A DNA stretch of 38,915 bases from Desulfobacterales bacterium. GTDB lineage: Bacteria; Desulfobacterota; Desulfobacteria; Desulfobacterales; G020353555. The DNA is taken from positions 5,104,194 through 5,143,108 of the forward strand of contig CP070697.1 of NCBI GenBank assembly GCA_020353555.1. Reading direction: 5' to 3'. Each line of letters opens with the position of its first letter. The stretch's first letter is position 1. This document shows positions 7,363-15,164 of the stretch, one piece after another. The notes beneath the pieces were generated by a model, which was given only the letters and a program-made list of their open reading frames with translations, did no database searches and was not told where the DNA came from. The position numbers were made by a program, and so were the translations under genes.

Positions 7363-9270
7363 GTGGCATTAAATCGCAAAATCGCCTATATCGATCTGGA
7401 TAAAGATGAGATCAAGGTGGAGCCCATCCCTCGGGAGTGGCGACGGAAATTTCTCGGAGGGCGCGGGCTCGACGCTTATCTGCTTTACAAACACACGCCC
7501 CGAGGCTGTGATCCCCTGGGTCCGGATAACGTGGCGATTATCAGTGCGGGCTTGCTGGTCGGCACATTGGCCTCGGCTTCGGCCCGGACCCACGTAATGG
7601 CCAAATCGCCGCTGACGAATTTGACGGGTTCGGCCAACATGGGGGGCTTTTTTGCCCCTGAGATGCGCTGGGCCGGTTTCGACCATTTGGTGATCCGGGG
7701 ACGCGCGAAGCGTCCGGTGTATCTCTATGTCCACGACGGGGAAATCGAGATCCGGGATGCGGCTAAACTGTGGGGGGTCGGCATTTACGACACCCAGGAT
7801 ATCATTCGCAAAGAGCTGGGCGACGAAGAAACCCAGATCCTTTGTATCGGCCCGGCGGGTGAAAACCTGGTGCGATTTGCCAACGTGATGACGGGCCGCA
7901 AAAACGCCGCGGGCCGGACCGGCATGGGGGCGGTGCTGGGCTCCAAGAATCTGAAGGCCGTCGCTTGCCGCGGAACCATGGACATCGAGCTCAAATATCC
8001 CCTGGAGGCGCTGGAATACAATAAGGAAGTCATCGATCAGGTCATTTCCACCAAGGTTTCCCAGATCATGCAGCGTTGGGGTACCGGCTTTATTTACAGC
8101 GTCACCAACACCACCGGATTGGTGCGCACGCGCAACTTTCAGTACAACCAGTTGCCCCATAGCGAAGACATCGAGTGTGAAAATTTGGACAAATACTCCA
8201 TCGGGTTGGATGGCTGCTTCGGCTGCCAGGTTCACTGCCGCCACCGTTATGTGATCAAAGAAGGCCCTTATGCCGGTACCTACGCCCAGGGGCCCGAGTA
8301 CACCAGCCAGGGCGCTTTTGGCGCCGAGGTGGGCTGCCGCAGCATGAATACCGTCCTGGTGGGCAACCATCTGGTCAACGACTACGGTTTGGACACCCTG
8401 GAAGTCGGCAGTATGATCGGCTGGGCCATGGAACTTTATGAGAAAGGGATTCTGACCGACAAGGATACGAACGGCTTGAAACTGGAGTGGGGCAATGACG
8501 AAGCGGTCCTGGAGATGGTGCGACAGATGACTTTCCGGGAGGGACTCGGTGATATCCTGGCCGAAGGTCCCCTGCGGGCGGCCGCAAAAATCGGTCCGGA
8601 AAGCCTGCCCTATTTGATCCACGTGAAAGGGATGAGCAATCTGCATTCCGACGAGCGTCCGACGCCTTCCCTGGCGTTGAATATTGCGGTGGCCAGCCGG
8701 GGCGCCGACCATCTGCGCGGGCGTCCGGCGATCGATCTATACAACCTGCCGATGAAGGTCTACGAAAAGGTCTACCGCAGCCCGGACGGCTATGAGGGAC
8801 CCCTCACCAACAGTTATTCCGAATACGAAGGCAAGCCGCGCATGGTCTTGTGGCAGGAAATGGTCTACATGGCCGTGGACTGTCTCGGGGTCTGCAAATA
8901 CCATACGGTGTTCTTGAGCCCCAATCATCCGGCCTTCAAGGAGTTCACCCAACTCATTCGCCTGAATACCGGTCTGGAGTTCAGTGAAATGGACTTGTGG
9001 AATATCGCCAACCGGTGCTACACCATCGAGCGGTTATTCAATTTGCGCGAAGGGATGGTTCGCCAAGACGACTGGCTGCCGGACCGCTATTTCGACGAAC
9101 CCACCAAGCTGGGCCTGCCGGTGGCCCGGGGCAAGAGCATTGACCGCGAGAAGTTCAAGGCCATGCTGGATGAATATTATCGGCTGCATGAGTGGGACGA
9201 AGAGGGAATTCCCACCCGCGAACTCCTGGAACGGCTTGAAATCAGCGACCTTTGGCCGGCTCAGAATTGA
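7363..9270 (+). CDS. tungsten-containing aldehyde:ferredoxin oxidoreductase, catalytic subunit
   Basis: 635 residues, full length for the AOR family. Cluster ligands are visible as Cys285, Cys288 and Cys292 (GCFGCQVHC) and Cys511 in the DCLGVC motif, matching the CxxCxxxC plus distant Cys of archaeal AOR. N-terminal GGRGLDAYLL, AKSPLTNLTGSANMGG and GRTGMGAVLGSKNLKA bind the bis-pyranopterin tungsten cofactor in the family. It oxidises aldehydes to acids, or runs in reverse on activated acids. Its partners downstream (ferredoxin subunits, MoaD-like protein, FAD subunit) make it like the NAD-coupled AOR of Aromatoleum rather than the single-subunit archaeal type. BamB of class II benzoyl-CoA reductase is a relative, but the usual Bam partners are absent. 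GTG start with AAGGAG five bases upstream. The aldehyde substrate is not shown by sequence; an aryl-acetaldehyde would fit the aromatic genes elsewhere in the window. Confidence 0.9.
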   Translation: MALNRKIAYIDLDKDEIKVEPIPREWRRKFLGGRGLDAYLLYKHTPRGCDPLGPDNVAIISAGLLVGTLASASARTHVMAKSPLTNLTGSANMGGFFAPEMRWAGFDHLVIRGRAKRPVYLYVHDGEIEIRDAAKLWGVGIYDTQDIIRKELGDEETQILCIGPAGENLVRFANVMTGRKNAAGRTGMGAVLGSKNLKAVACRGTMDIELKYPLEALEYNKEVIDQVISTKVSQIMQRWGTGFIYSVTNTTGLVRTRNFQYNQLPHSEDIECENLDKYSIGLDGCFGCQVHCRHRYVIKEGPYAGTYAQGPEYTSQGAFGAEVGCRSMNTVLVGNHLVNDYGLDTLEVGSMIGWAMELYEKGILTDKDTNGLKLEWGNDEAVLEMVRQMTFREGLGDILAEGPLRAAAKIGPESLPYLIHVKGMSNLHSDERPTPSLALNIAVASRGADHLRGRPAIDLYNLPMKVYEKVYRSPDGYEGPLTNSYSEYEGKPRMVLWQEMVYMAVDCLGVCKYHTVFLSPNHPAFKEFTQLIRLNTGLEFSEMDLWNIANRCYTIERLFNLREGMVRQDDWLPDRYFDEPTKLGLPVARGKSIDREKFKAMLDEYYRLHEWDEEGIPTRELLERLEISDLWPAQN

Positions 9271-9285
9271 GAGGAGACTTTGACC

Positions 9286-9771
9286 ATGCCTAAGAAAATG
9301 ATGATTGTGGATCCGGAAAGATGCACCGGTTGCCGACTCTGTGAACAAGTCTGTTCCGTCAAACACAACGGGGTCAGCAACCCTTCCCTGGCCCGCATTC
9401 ACGTTGTCAAATGGGATAATGAAGGGTTTTATCTGCCCATGCGCTGCCAGCATTGCAGGGATGCGCCCTGCATGCGTTCCTGTCCCGTGAATGCGCTTTA
9501 TCGCGACGAAGAACTGGACAGTGTCAGGATCAACCATGATATCTGCATCGGGTGCAAAATGTGTGTTTCCGCCTGTCCCTTTGGGGCCATGGGATGGAAT
9601 CCGAAACAGGGGCGGGTCTTCAAATGTGATCTTTGTCACGGAGATCCCCAGTGTGTCCGGTTTTGCGATATGAAGGCCGTCGATTACGTTGAAACCAGCA
9701 AAATGCAGGCTTCCCGGATGCGGGAGGCGGCGGAGAATTATGCGGAGCTGATGCGCAAGCATGGGAGGTAA
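9286..9771 (+). CDS. four-cluster ferredoxin subunit of AOR (HycB/AorA-like)
   Basis: 161 residues with 16 cluster cysteines in four groups: CxxCxxCxxxC near residue 14, CxxCxxxxCxxxC near 50, CxxCxxCxxxC near 86 and CxxCxxxxxCxxxC near 112. That gives four [4Fe-4S] clusters, as in HycB/DmsB-type electron-transfer subunits and the small subunit of AOR from Aromatoleum. It should carry electrons from the tungsten subunit to the flavoprotein. It begins 15 bases after AOR. The ATG is chosen because GAGGAG sits nine bases upstream; a TTG two codons earlier is too close to that site. Confidence 0.88.
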   Translation: MPKKMMIVDPERCTGCRLCEQVCSVKHNGVSNPSLARIHVVKWDNEGFYLPMRCQHCRDAPCMRSCPVNALYRDEELDSVRINHDICIGCKMCVSACPFGAMGWNPKQGRVFKCDLCHGDPQCVRFCDMKAVDYVETSKMQASRMREAAENYAELMRKHGR

Positions 9772-9929
9772 TTAAGCTCAAAGGTCCCCGGCGGAGATGA
9801 AGTTGCTAGGCGTTTGAGTTGTCCCCGTGGATGCGGAGCGCACGCGGGGCGTAGGGCAAGAACGTTGGCGGTTAGCGGTGGGAAGAGGCGAGCCTTCCGC
9901 GAAACGATCCTTATTTCGAGGGGTGAACT

Positions 9930-10217
9930 TTGAAGATTCAAGTGGAGTGTCTCGGCCTGCCGAGCCTGACGAGCGTCATGGGAAAGAAAACCGAAGTCGA
10001 AATGGCCGCCGGGACGGTGTCGGACCTTATTACCCAGCTGACCCGACGCTACGGTCAACAAGTGAGGCGATTTCTGCTGGATCAGAAAGGGGAGCTGGAT
10101 CTGTCCATCCAGGTGATGATCAACGATGAGGGCTTTTTGGCGCGCGCCGAACTCCCCCGGCGGACCCTGAAGGAAGGTGATCAAGTACGCTTTCTTCTTC
10201 TGGCGGGAGGAGGCTAG
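9930..10217 (+). CDS. MoaD/ThiS-family sulfur carrier protein
   Basis: 95 residues with the ubiquitin-like beta-grasp pattern: MKIQVECLG at the N-terminus, a TVSDLITQLTRRYG helix, INDEGF, and a C-terminal LLLAGGG. The terminal Gly-Gly would be adenylated and thiocarboxylated to donate sulfur to the pterin. Inside an AOR operon it most likely serves tungsten-pterin cofactor synthesis. TTG start with GAGGGG six bases upstream. The 158-bp gap before it holds no gene. Confidence 0.85.
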   Translation: MKIQVECLGLPSLTSVMGKKTEVEMAAGTVSDLITQLTRRYGQQVRRFLLDQKGELDLSIQVMINDEGFLARAELPRRTLKEGDQVRFLLLAGGG

Positions 10218-10340
10218 CTTTTTCATGGATGCCGCTGGGCGCGTGCGGCGGCTTGGACCTTGGACGACGGCCTCGCCGAACTTGTCCCTCAACTTGTTTC
10301 GCGGGCTGCAAACGGCTTGGATAACAATCAGGAGAAACGG

Positions 10341-10850
10341 TTGTCTTCCAAAGATCAAAAAATATTCGTGGTGGATGAGCGTAAATGCGATGGATGCCGG
10401 GAATGCGAGAAGGCCTGTTCGCACAAACATTTTGGCGTGTGCAGTCCGCGACACTCACGGATTCGCATTGAAGCGTTTGGGGACGGAGACCTTTTTGTTC
10501 CGGTCTTCTGCCAGGCCTGTGGAGATCCGCTCTGTATAAAAGTCTGCCCGATGAATGCCCGGATCGAGCTAGCCAACGGCGCCGTCGTCACGGACGAAGA
10601 CCGCTGCATCGGATGCCGGACCTGTGTTTATATCTGTCCGGTGGGCGCGCCGGTCGAGAATCCTGTTTCGGGGAAGTTAATGACCTGCGACCGTTGTGCG
10701 GAAGATGAGGAGCTACCCCTATGTGTCCAGGCTTGTTCCAAACAGCAAGCCTTGCGCTTCGTTGATGCCCGCGTCGTCGCCCGCACGACGGCCCGCGAGT
10801 GCGCCGCCCGTTTGAAAGCGGCGTATAAACCGCCCAAGGTCCCGGAGTGA
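10341..10850 (+). CDS. second four-cluster ferredoxin subunit (HycB/AorA-like)
   Basis: 169 residues, again with 16 cysteines in four [4Fe-4S] groups (CDGCRECEKAC; CQACGDPLCIKVC; CIGCRTCVYIC; CDRC followed eight residues later by CVQAC). It is similar in plan to the first ferredoxin of the operon but clearly divergent, so it is not a recent duplicate. It could be a second wire to a different acceptor, or alternate with the first in a larger assembly. The start is the TTG with AGGAG six bases upstream; the reading frame is open for 27 more codons upstream, but these look non-coding. Confidence 0.85.
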   Translation: MSSKDQKIFVVDERKCDGCRECEKACSHKHFGVCSPRHSRIRIEAFGDGDLFVPVFCQACGDPLCIKVCPMNARIELANGAVVTDEDRCIGCRTCVYICPVGAPVENPVSGKLMTCDRCAEDEELPLCVQACSKQQALRFVDARVVARTTARECAARLKAAYKPPKVPE

Positions 10851-10923
10851 ATATATTGATTTCATCCCGCCGAATAAAATACTTCGCGGAGTCGGAGTTA
10901 TTTGCAGACCAAGGATGCTGGTC

Positions 10924-12231
10924 ATGAAGATTGTGATTGTCGGCAATGGAATCGCCGGTAACGAAGTCGCATTTTCGTTGCGGGAAAGAACCCCGGAGCA
11001 TGAGATCAAGATTCTTTCGGCCGAGAAGTTTCCGGAATATGACCCTTGTTCTTTACCCTATTATATCGGCGGCGACGTGCCGCGGGAGGTCGTCTTCCGC
11101 CGATCGCTGGATGACTACCAAAATAAAAACATCACCCTCGTGCTCGACAGTCCGGTGGTGTCCATTGATCCCCACGCCGGAGCGGTAGTCACCGCCAAGG
11201 GAGAGAAGCATTTCTATAATAAATTGGTGCTGGCTCATGGGGGCCGTCTCTTTATTCCGCCGATCGAAGGCGTCGACCGCCAAGGGGTTTTGAGCTGCAA
11301 ACTGCTGGGCGAGGCCGACAAGCTGTCGGAACACGGGGGAAGCACGGCGGTGGTCATCGGATCGGGAGCCATCGGCGTGGAAGCCGCAGAGGCCCTGAAG
11401 AAGAAGGGGTATGTCGTCTACATCATTGAACTGCTCGATTGGATCCTGCCCGCGCTGTTTGATGAAGCCACGGCCCGACGACTGGAAGCGGCTCTGCGGA
11501 CCTACGGCATCCAGGTGTTGACCGCTGAAAAAGTGTTGCGAATCGACGGCGACACGGCGGTGACCGGGGTGGTGACGGATAAGCGGGAAATCCCGTGCGA
11601 TACGGTGGTCATCGCGACCGGCGTGGTTCCCGGAACCGCGCTGGCGCAAACCGCCGGTATTGAGGTGGAGCGGGGAATCAAGGTCAACAGCAGGATGGAA
11701 ACCAGCGTTGAAGGCATTTACGCCTGCGGCGATTGTGTCGAGACGATTGATGCCTGCACCGGCGAAGACGTGATGTTCCAGCTAAAACACAATGCCACGG
11801 AACAAGCGCGCATCGTGGCCCGGAATATCCTGGGGATGAACGCGACTTATACGGGGGCGTATGCCTTTGCCCGGGCGCACTTCTTCGACACCCATGCGGT
11901 GACGTTCGGCAAGACTTCACGCAGCACCGCCTGCCTGCTGGGGGACACCGAAGTCATTGAACGCGAAAACGGCAAGGATTACTTGCGGCTGATTCTCCTG
12001 GACGGCAAGGTGGCGGGCGGACAAGCCATCGGAACCTACGCCGATTCCATCGGATTGTTCATGGGGGCCATGTGGCGCCAAGATGATATCAAAACCCTCC
12101 GCAAGAACTGGGTGAATATTGTGCGGGCAGGCTCGCCCTATCCCTGGATTTACCGCAAAATGGGTTGGTTGATCGGTCTGAGCGCGACCGATGTTTCTTC
12201 CGATGCGGCTGCCGTCTGCCAAAGCTTTTGA
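10924..12231 (+). CDS. FAD-dependent NAD(P)H oxidoreductase, AOR electron-output subunit
   Basis: 435 residues of the pyridine nucleotide-disulfide oxidoreductase class. The N-terminal FAD-binding VIVGNGIAGNE starts at residue 3, a second Rossmann motif (VVIGSGAIGVEAAEAL) binds NAD(P)H near residue 145, and the second FAD contact is GIYACGDCVE near 268. DPCSLPY near residue 43 resembles the active-site region of CoA-disulfide reductase/NADH oxidase-like proteins. In this operon it most likely passes electrons from the ferredoxin subunits to NAD, the role of AorC in Aromatoleum. ATG chosen with AAGGAT nine bases upstream; an ATG three codons earlier is possible. No clear terminator follows. 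Confidence 0.88.
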   Translation: MKIVIVGNGIAGNEVAFSLRERTPEHEIKILSAEKFPEYDPCSLPYYIGGDVPREVVFRRSLDDYQNKNITLVLDSPVVSIDPHAGAVVTAKGEKHFYNKLVLAHGGRLFIPPIEGVDRQGVLSCKLLGEADKLSEHGGSTAVVIGSGAIGVEAAEALKKKGYVVYIIELLDWILPALFDEATARRLEAALRTYGIQVLTAEKVLRIDGDTAVTGVVTDKREIPCDTVVIATGVVPGTALAQTAGIEVERGIKVNSRMETSVEGIYACGDCVETIDACTGEDVMFQLKHNATEQARIVARNILGMNATYTGAYAFARAHFFDTHAVTFGKTSRSTACLLGDTEVIERENGKDYLRLILLDGKVAGGQAIGTYADSIGLFMGAMWRQDDIKTLRKNWVNIVRAGSPYPWIYRKMGWLIGLSATDVSSDAAAVCQSF

Positions 12232-12390
12232 TTGGGCGTTTTCGGCATGCTTTGGTTGCGCCTTGGACGCCCCCCTTGAAGCACGTCCTGCCATCGCGAC
12301 GGGTGTTGCTACAGCAAAAACCACGCCGCTACTAGACCAAGAGGCAGCCCAATTCTTTGCACGTGTATTTTTTCACGGATGAATGCTAAA

Positions 12391-12433
12391 AAGGCAGCCG
12401 CTCAGCCGGATAAAAATTTACGGGGGCTGCCTT
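12391..12433 (-). terminator. Rho-independent terminator of the HU gene
   Basis: AAGGCAGCC and GGCTGCCTT form a perfect 9-bp stem with a 25-base loop. Read leftward the stem is followed by a T run, so it acts on the minus strand just behind the HU gene. Confidence 0.7.
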
Positions 12434-12455
12434 ACGATGGTGGGGGAGATAAAAA

Positions 12456-12728
12456 TTAGACCGCTTCTTTGAGTTTTTTGCCGGGTTTGAACTTGACGAC
12501 GTTGGCGGCCTTGATCTTGATCTGTTCGCCCGTTTGCGGATTGCGCCCCTTACGCGCCTTCCGACGAGTTTTGGAGAAAGTCCCGAACCCGACCAGGGAG
12601 ACTTTGCCATCCTTCTTCTTCAGCGCTGCCGTGATGCCTGCGATGAACGAATCCAAGGCCGCGCCGGCCGCCGCTTTGGTAATACCCGCGTCCTTTGCCA
12701 TGTTTTCGATTAATTCTGCTTTTGTCAT
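12456..12728 (-). CDS. HU-family histone-like DNA-binding protein
   Basis: 90 residues, the standard HU length. The N-terminal helix is MTKAELIENMAKDAG; the GFGTFSKTRRKARKGRNPQTG segment (residues ~46-66) is the HU/IHF signature and DNA-binding arm, and the chain ends in VKFKPGKKLKEAV. It would be a nucleoid-compacting homodimer or heterodimer. Start chosen at MTKAEL, which has GGAGGAGG just upstream. It is a single gene with its own promoter and terminator. Confidence 0.95.
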   Translation of the reverse strand: MTKAELIENMAKDAGITKAAAGAALDSFIAGITAALKKKDGKVSLVGFGTFSKTRRKARKGRNPQTGEQIKIKAANVVKFKPGKKLKEAV

Positions 12729-12782
12729 TCCGTCCTCCTCCATTTTGATTTACAGATACGGATTTCAGCCAATCAAATAGCC

Positions 12783-12809
12783 TTTATAAGAGGTTTTCCC
12801 AGTTGTCAA
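12783..12809 (-). promoter_or_regulatory. sigma-70-like promoter of the HU gene
   Basis: On the minus strand TTGACA (12804-12809) is followed after 14-16 bases by TTATAAAG, a good -10, about 55 bases before the start codon. Between this and the UbiX gene I see only GC-rich non-coding sequence. Confidence 0.6.
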
Positions 12810-12904
12810 TAAATTAAATGCTTGTAGGATAAGGTTTTGGGCGAGGAGGACCTCAGCGCCGGACTGACGCTGCTTGGGGAGGGCCGGCAGCCCAGCCCGG
12901 CAGT

Positions 12905-13519
12905 TCACTTGGCCTTTAGCGCTTGAAACTGAGCTTCGGGTTTTTCGGAGTCTAACGCTTGTTCTCCCCAGCGCATGAAGAGATGATGCTCGATGTTTAG
13001 AAAATCAAATATCTTTCCGATCGTCTGATTGATAATGTCGTCGATGCTCTGCGGTCGGTGGTAGAAGGAGGGTACCGGAGGAAGAATGTGGGCCCCCAGG
13101 TCGGCCGCCAGGGTCATGAGCCGCAGATGCCCCTTATGCAGGGGGGTTTCGCGGACGACCAGCACCAGCTTGCGTTTTTCTTTGAGCGTGACGTCGGCGG
13201 CGCGGGTCAGCAGATTTTCCGTGTAGGAGTTGGCAATTCCGGATAGGGTCTTGATCGTACAGGGAACGACCACCATCCCCTCGGTTACGTATGAGCCGCT
13301 GGCGATAGCGGCGGCCAAATCCTGATGGTCATAGACATAATCGGCCATGGCCTGCACGTCACAAACCCTGTAATGGGTCTCGATTTCGATGTTGAGCTTG
13401 CCGGCGGCGGATATAATCAGGTGGGTTTCGAATTCTGTATCTTGAAGCAGACTGAGCATTCTGACCCCATAGATCACTCCGCTGGCACCGGATATCCCCA
13501 CAATGAGTCGTTTAGCCAT
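12905..13519 (-). CDS. ubiX: UbiX/Pad1-like flavin prenyltransferase
   Basis: 204 residues, the normal UbiX length. It begins RLIVGISGASGVIYGVRML, the FMN-binding loop; a MVVVPCTIKTLSGIANSYTENLLTRAADV segment lies near residues 82-110, and KRKLVLVVRETPLHKGHL near 115-132. UbiX attaches dimethylallyl to FMN, making the prenylated cofactor of UbiD-type (de)carboxylases. It lies 23 bases behind the LpdD-like gene on the same strand. No UbiD gene is in the window, so the client decarboxylase or carboxylase is elsewhere. In an aromatic degrader it could be a phenyl-phosphate or aryl carboxylase. Confidence 0.92.
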   Translation of the reverse strand: MAKRLIVGISGASGVIYGVRMLSLLQDTEFETHLIISAAGKLNIEIETHYRVCDVQAMADYVYDHQDLAAAIASGSYVTEGMVVVPCTIKTLSGIANSYTENLLTRAADVTLKEKRKLVLVVRETPLHKGHLRLMTLAADLGAHILPPVPSFYHRPQSIDDIINQTIGKIFDFLNIEHHLFMRWGEQALDSEKPEAQFQALKAK

Positions 13520-13542
13520 GGTTAACCTTTCTAGCTAGGGGG

Positions 13543-13944
13543 TTACGGGAGACGGGCGAACACCGGCGCAAGTCGATCCAGAATCATTTCAACCAGAATT
13601 TCACTGTTGCGAATAACGCTGCGGATTCCCTCGGCGGCAATGTTGTCCCAGTGGATACCGGCCGTGACAACCACGCGGGTGTTCAAGGTGGCGGCTAGTA
13701 CCTCCGCCGTCGCCTTGGCCAGTTCGTCTTCCTTGTGACCGATGATACAGATGACCGAAGCGCTGGCGCTGGTGATTTCGGGGTTTTTCAGGCTGGGGCG
13801 CGGCTGGGCCACCGCGACGGCCCCGATGTGCGGTTTTTCCCCGCCCCAGATGGCCACCAAAAGATCCCGGCCGATCAACCGGGCGCTGGCAGACAAATCG
13901 TAGGCGCCGGCATGGGTATTAACGCTGAACTCGGTGACGGGCAT
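13543..13944 (-). CDS. LpdD-like prenylated-flavin chaperone / UbiD accessory protein
   Basis: 133 residues from the start chosen at MPVTEFSV, with GAGGAG close upstream; the open frame extends 22 further codons that look non-coding. It resembles the small D subunit family of gallate/vanillate-type decarboxylases (LpdD), with landmarks GRDLLVAIWGG, IGAVAVAQPRPS, GHKEDELA and VVTAGIHWDNI. The family is thought to help deliver or mature prenylated FMN for UbiD. Pairing with the UbiX gene supports this. The assignment is from remembered motifs. Confidence 0.7.
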   Translation of the reverse strand: MPVTEFSVNTHAGAYDLSASARLIGRDLLVAIWGGEKPHIGAVAVAQPRPSLKNPEITSASASVICIIGHKEDELAKATAEVLAATLNTRVVVTAGIHWDNIAAEGIRSVIRNSEILVEMILDRLAPVFARLP

Positions 13945-14269
13945 GTCTCCTCGACCCATTCTACAATCTGATCCCCTTTTTCGTTGGAACACGGAAGCCA
14001 GCAAGAACATGCGGGCCTTGGCCCTGCGATGATTGCCTCCGCATGAATTTTATATCCTTGCATAACTTGTGCGAACAGAATAAAACTCTTCACGTTTCGG
14101 ACACGTTCCGCGCCGATTCGGGTTTGTTCAAGGGATAGGGACGGCGAGCAAGGCAGACAGATCGTCAATAACCAATGAGACGCCTATCAGGCGCTTGAGT
14201 ATAGTAGAAGAGCGGGCTTGGGATGTCAAGGAAGAAAAGGTTCAGGGTGCAACGCGGGGGGGGGACCCG

Positions 14270-14935
14270 ATGAAACGGTGGATCAAAATTGAAAGGATCC
14301 CCGGTCCCCTGGCTTCGGTCTATGAGAAAGCCACCCGGTTGGTCATCGAAAGCTACTATCGCCGGATAGCGGCCGAGATCGGCGCCAGTCTCGCCGCGGG
14401 CCGCATTCTGGATCTGGGTACCGGACCGGGATGTCTGCCGATTGAGATTGTAAAAGCATTTCCATTGATCCGCGTGGTGGGCGTTGACTTAAGCCCCAAG
14501 CTGATTCGGATGGCGCAGCGGAGCGCTGCCCAAGCGGGTGTGGCCGACCGGTTGAGCTTCCAGGTTGGCAATGCCGCCCGATTGCGATTTGCGGATGCGT
14601 GCTTTGATATGGTCATCAGCACCGGCATGCTGCATGCTTTACGGGATCCGGTAAAGGTCCTGAATGAAATTTACCGGGTGCTGAAGCGCGGGGGCGAAGC
14701 CTGGATATATGATCCGGCCCAGGTGGCCTCCCAGATCGATCAGGATCGATGGAAAGCTTTGCTTACGTATCGCGAACGGTTTTTTTTATGGCTATTTACC
14801 CTCGCAAAGCTGCATAAACCTCTCCAAACCTATACCCCCCGCCAGGTTGTCGCAATCATCGAAGCGACCCATTTTAAAGCCTACCGCATTGACGAAGGGA
14901 AGCATGAGATCAGAATCAAACTGAGCAAACAATAG
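14270..14935 (+). CDS. class I SAM-dependent methyltransferase
   Basis: 221 residues. Motif I (ILDLGTGPGCLPIEI) near residue 44 and the acidic GVDLSP loop near 69 bind S-adenosylmethionine; FDMVISTGMLHALRDP near 113 is motif IV-like, and LKRGGEAWIYDP near 140 is the usual post-motif strand. The substrate is unknown; the family (UbiE/Methyltransf_11-like) acts on small molecules. ATG start chosen behind a G-rich stretch; the frame is open for 25 more codons upstream. It stands alone on the plus strand. Confidence 0.85.
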   Translation: MKRWIKIERIPGPLASVYEKATRLVIESYYRRIAAEIGASLAAGRILDLGTGPGCLPIEIVKAFPLIRVVGVDLSPKLIRMAQRSAAQAGVADRLSFQVGNAARLRFADACFDMVISTGMLHALRDPVKVLNEIYRVLKRGGEAWIYDPAQVASQIDQDRWKALLTYRERFFLWLFTLAKLHKPLQTYTPRQVVAIIEATHFKAYRIDEGKHEIRIKLSKQ

Positions 14936-15164
14936 AATAGCCCAGTGAGGGCGATCGCCTAGCGCCGGATCGCAATGCACCGAGGGGATGCCCGTCAGCT
15001 TCGATCCGGCAGTGCCGCGTCAACCGTCCTCTCGGGTGGGCTTTGGCGTGCATTCGTAAGAAACGCCGTGAGATCTAAATACATGATTATCCGAAAATCA
15101 CCGCTGATGCGCGCAATGGGAAGCCGGCCGCCGGAAAGAAACGACCGTATCCAGTTTGACGGTA

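Noticed and set aside
7369-8712. 447-codon open frame antisense to AOR
   Set aside because: AOR shows all expected motifs on the plus strand; the antisense frame has no ribosome-binding site and His/Gln-rich shadow composition.
7363-9270. BamB, the tungsten subunit of class II benzoyl-CoA reductase
   Set aside because: The protein belongs to the same superfamily, but the neighbours are AorA-, MoaD- and AorC-like rather than BamC-I, so an aldehyde oxidoreductase is more likely.
14950-14959. GGCGATCGCC palindrome resembling the cyanobacterial HIP1 octamer
   Set aside because: I noticed only this one occurrence with no context; likely chance in GC-rich sequence.
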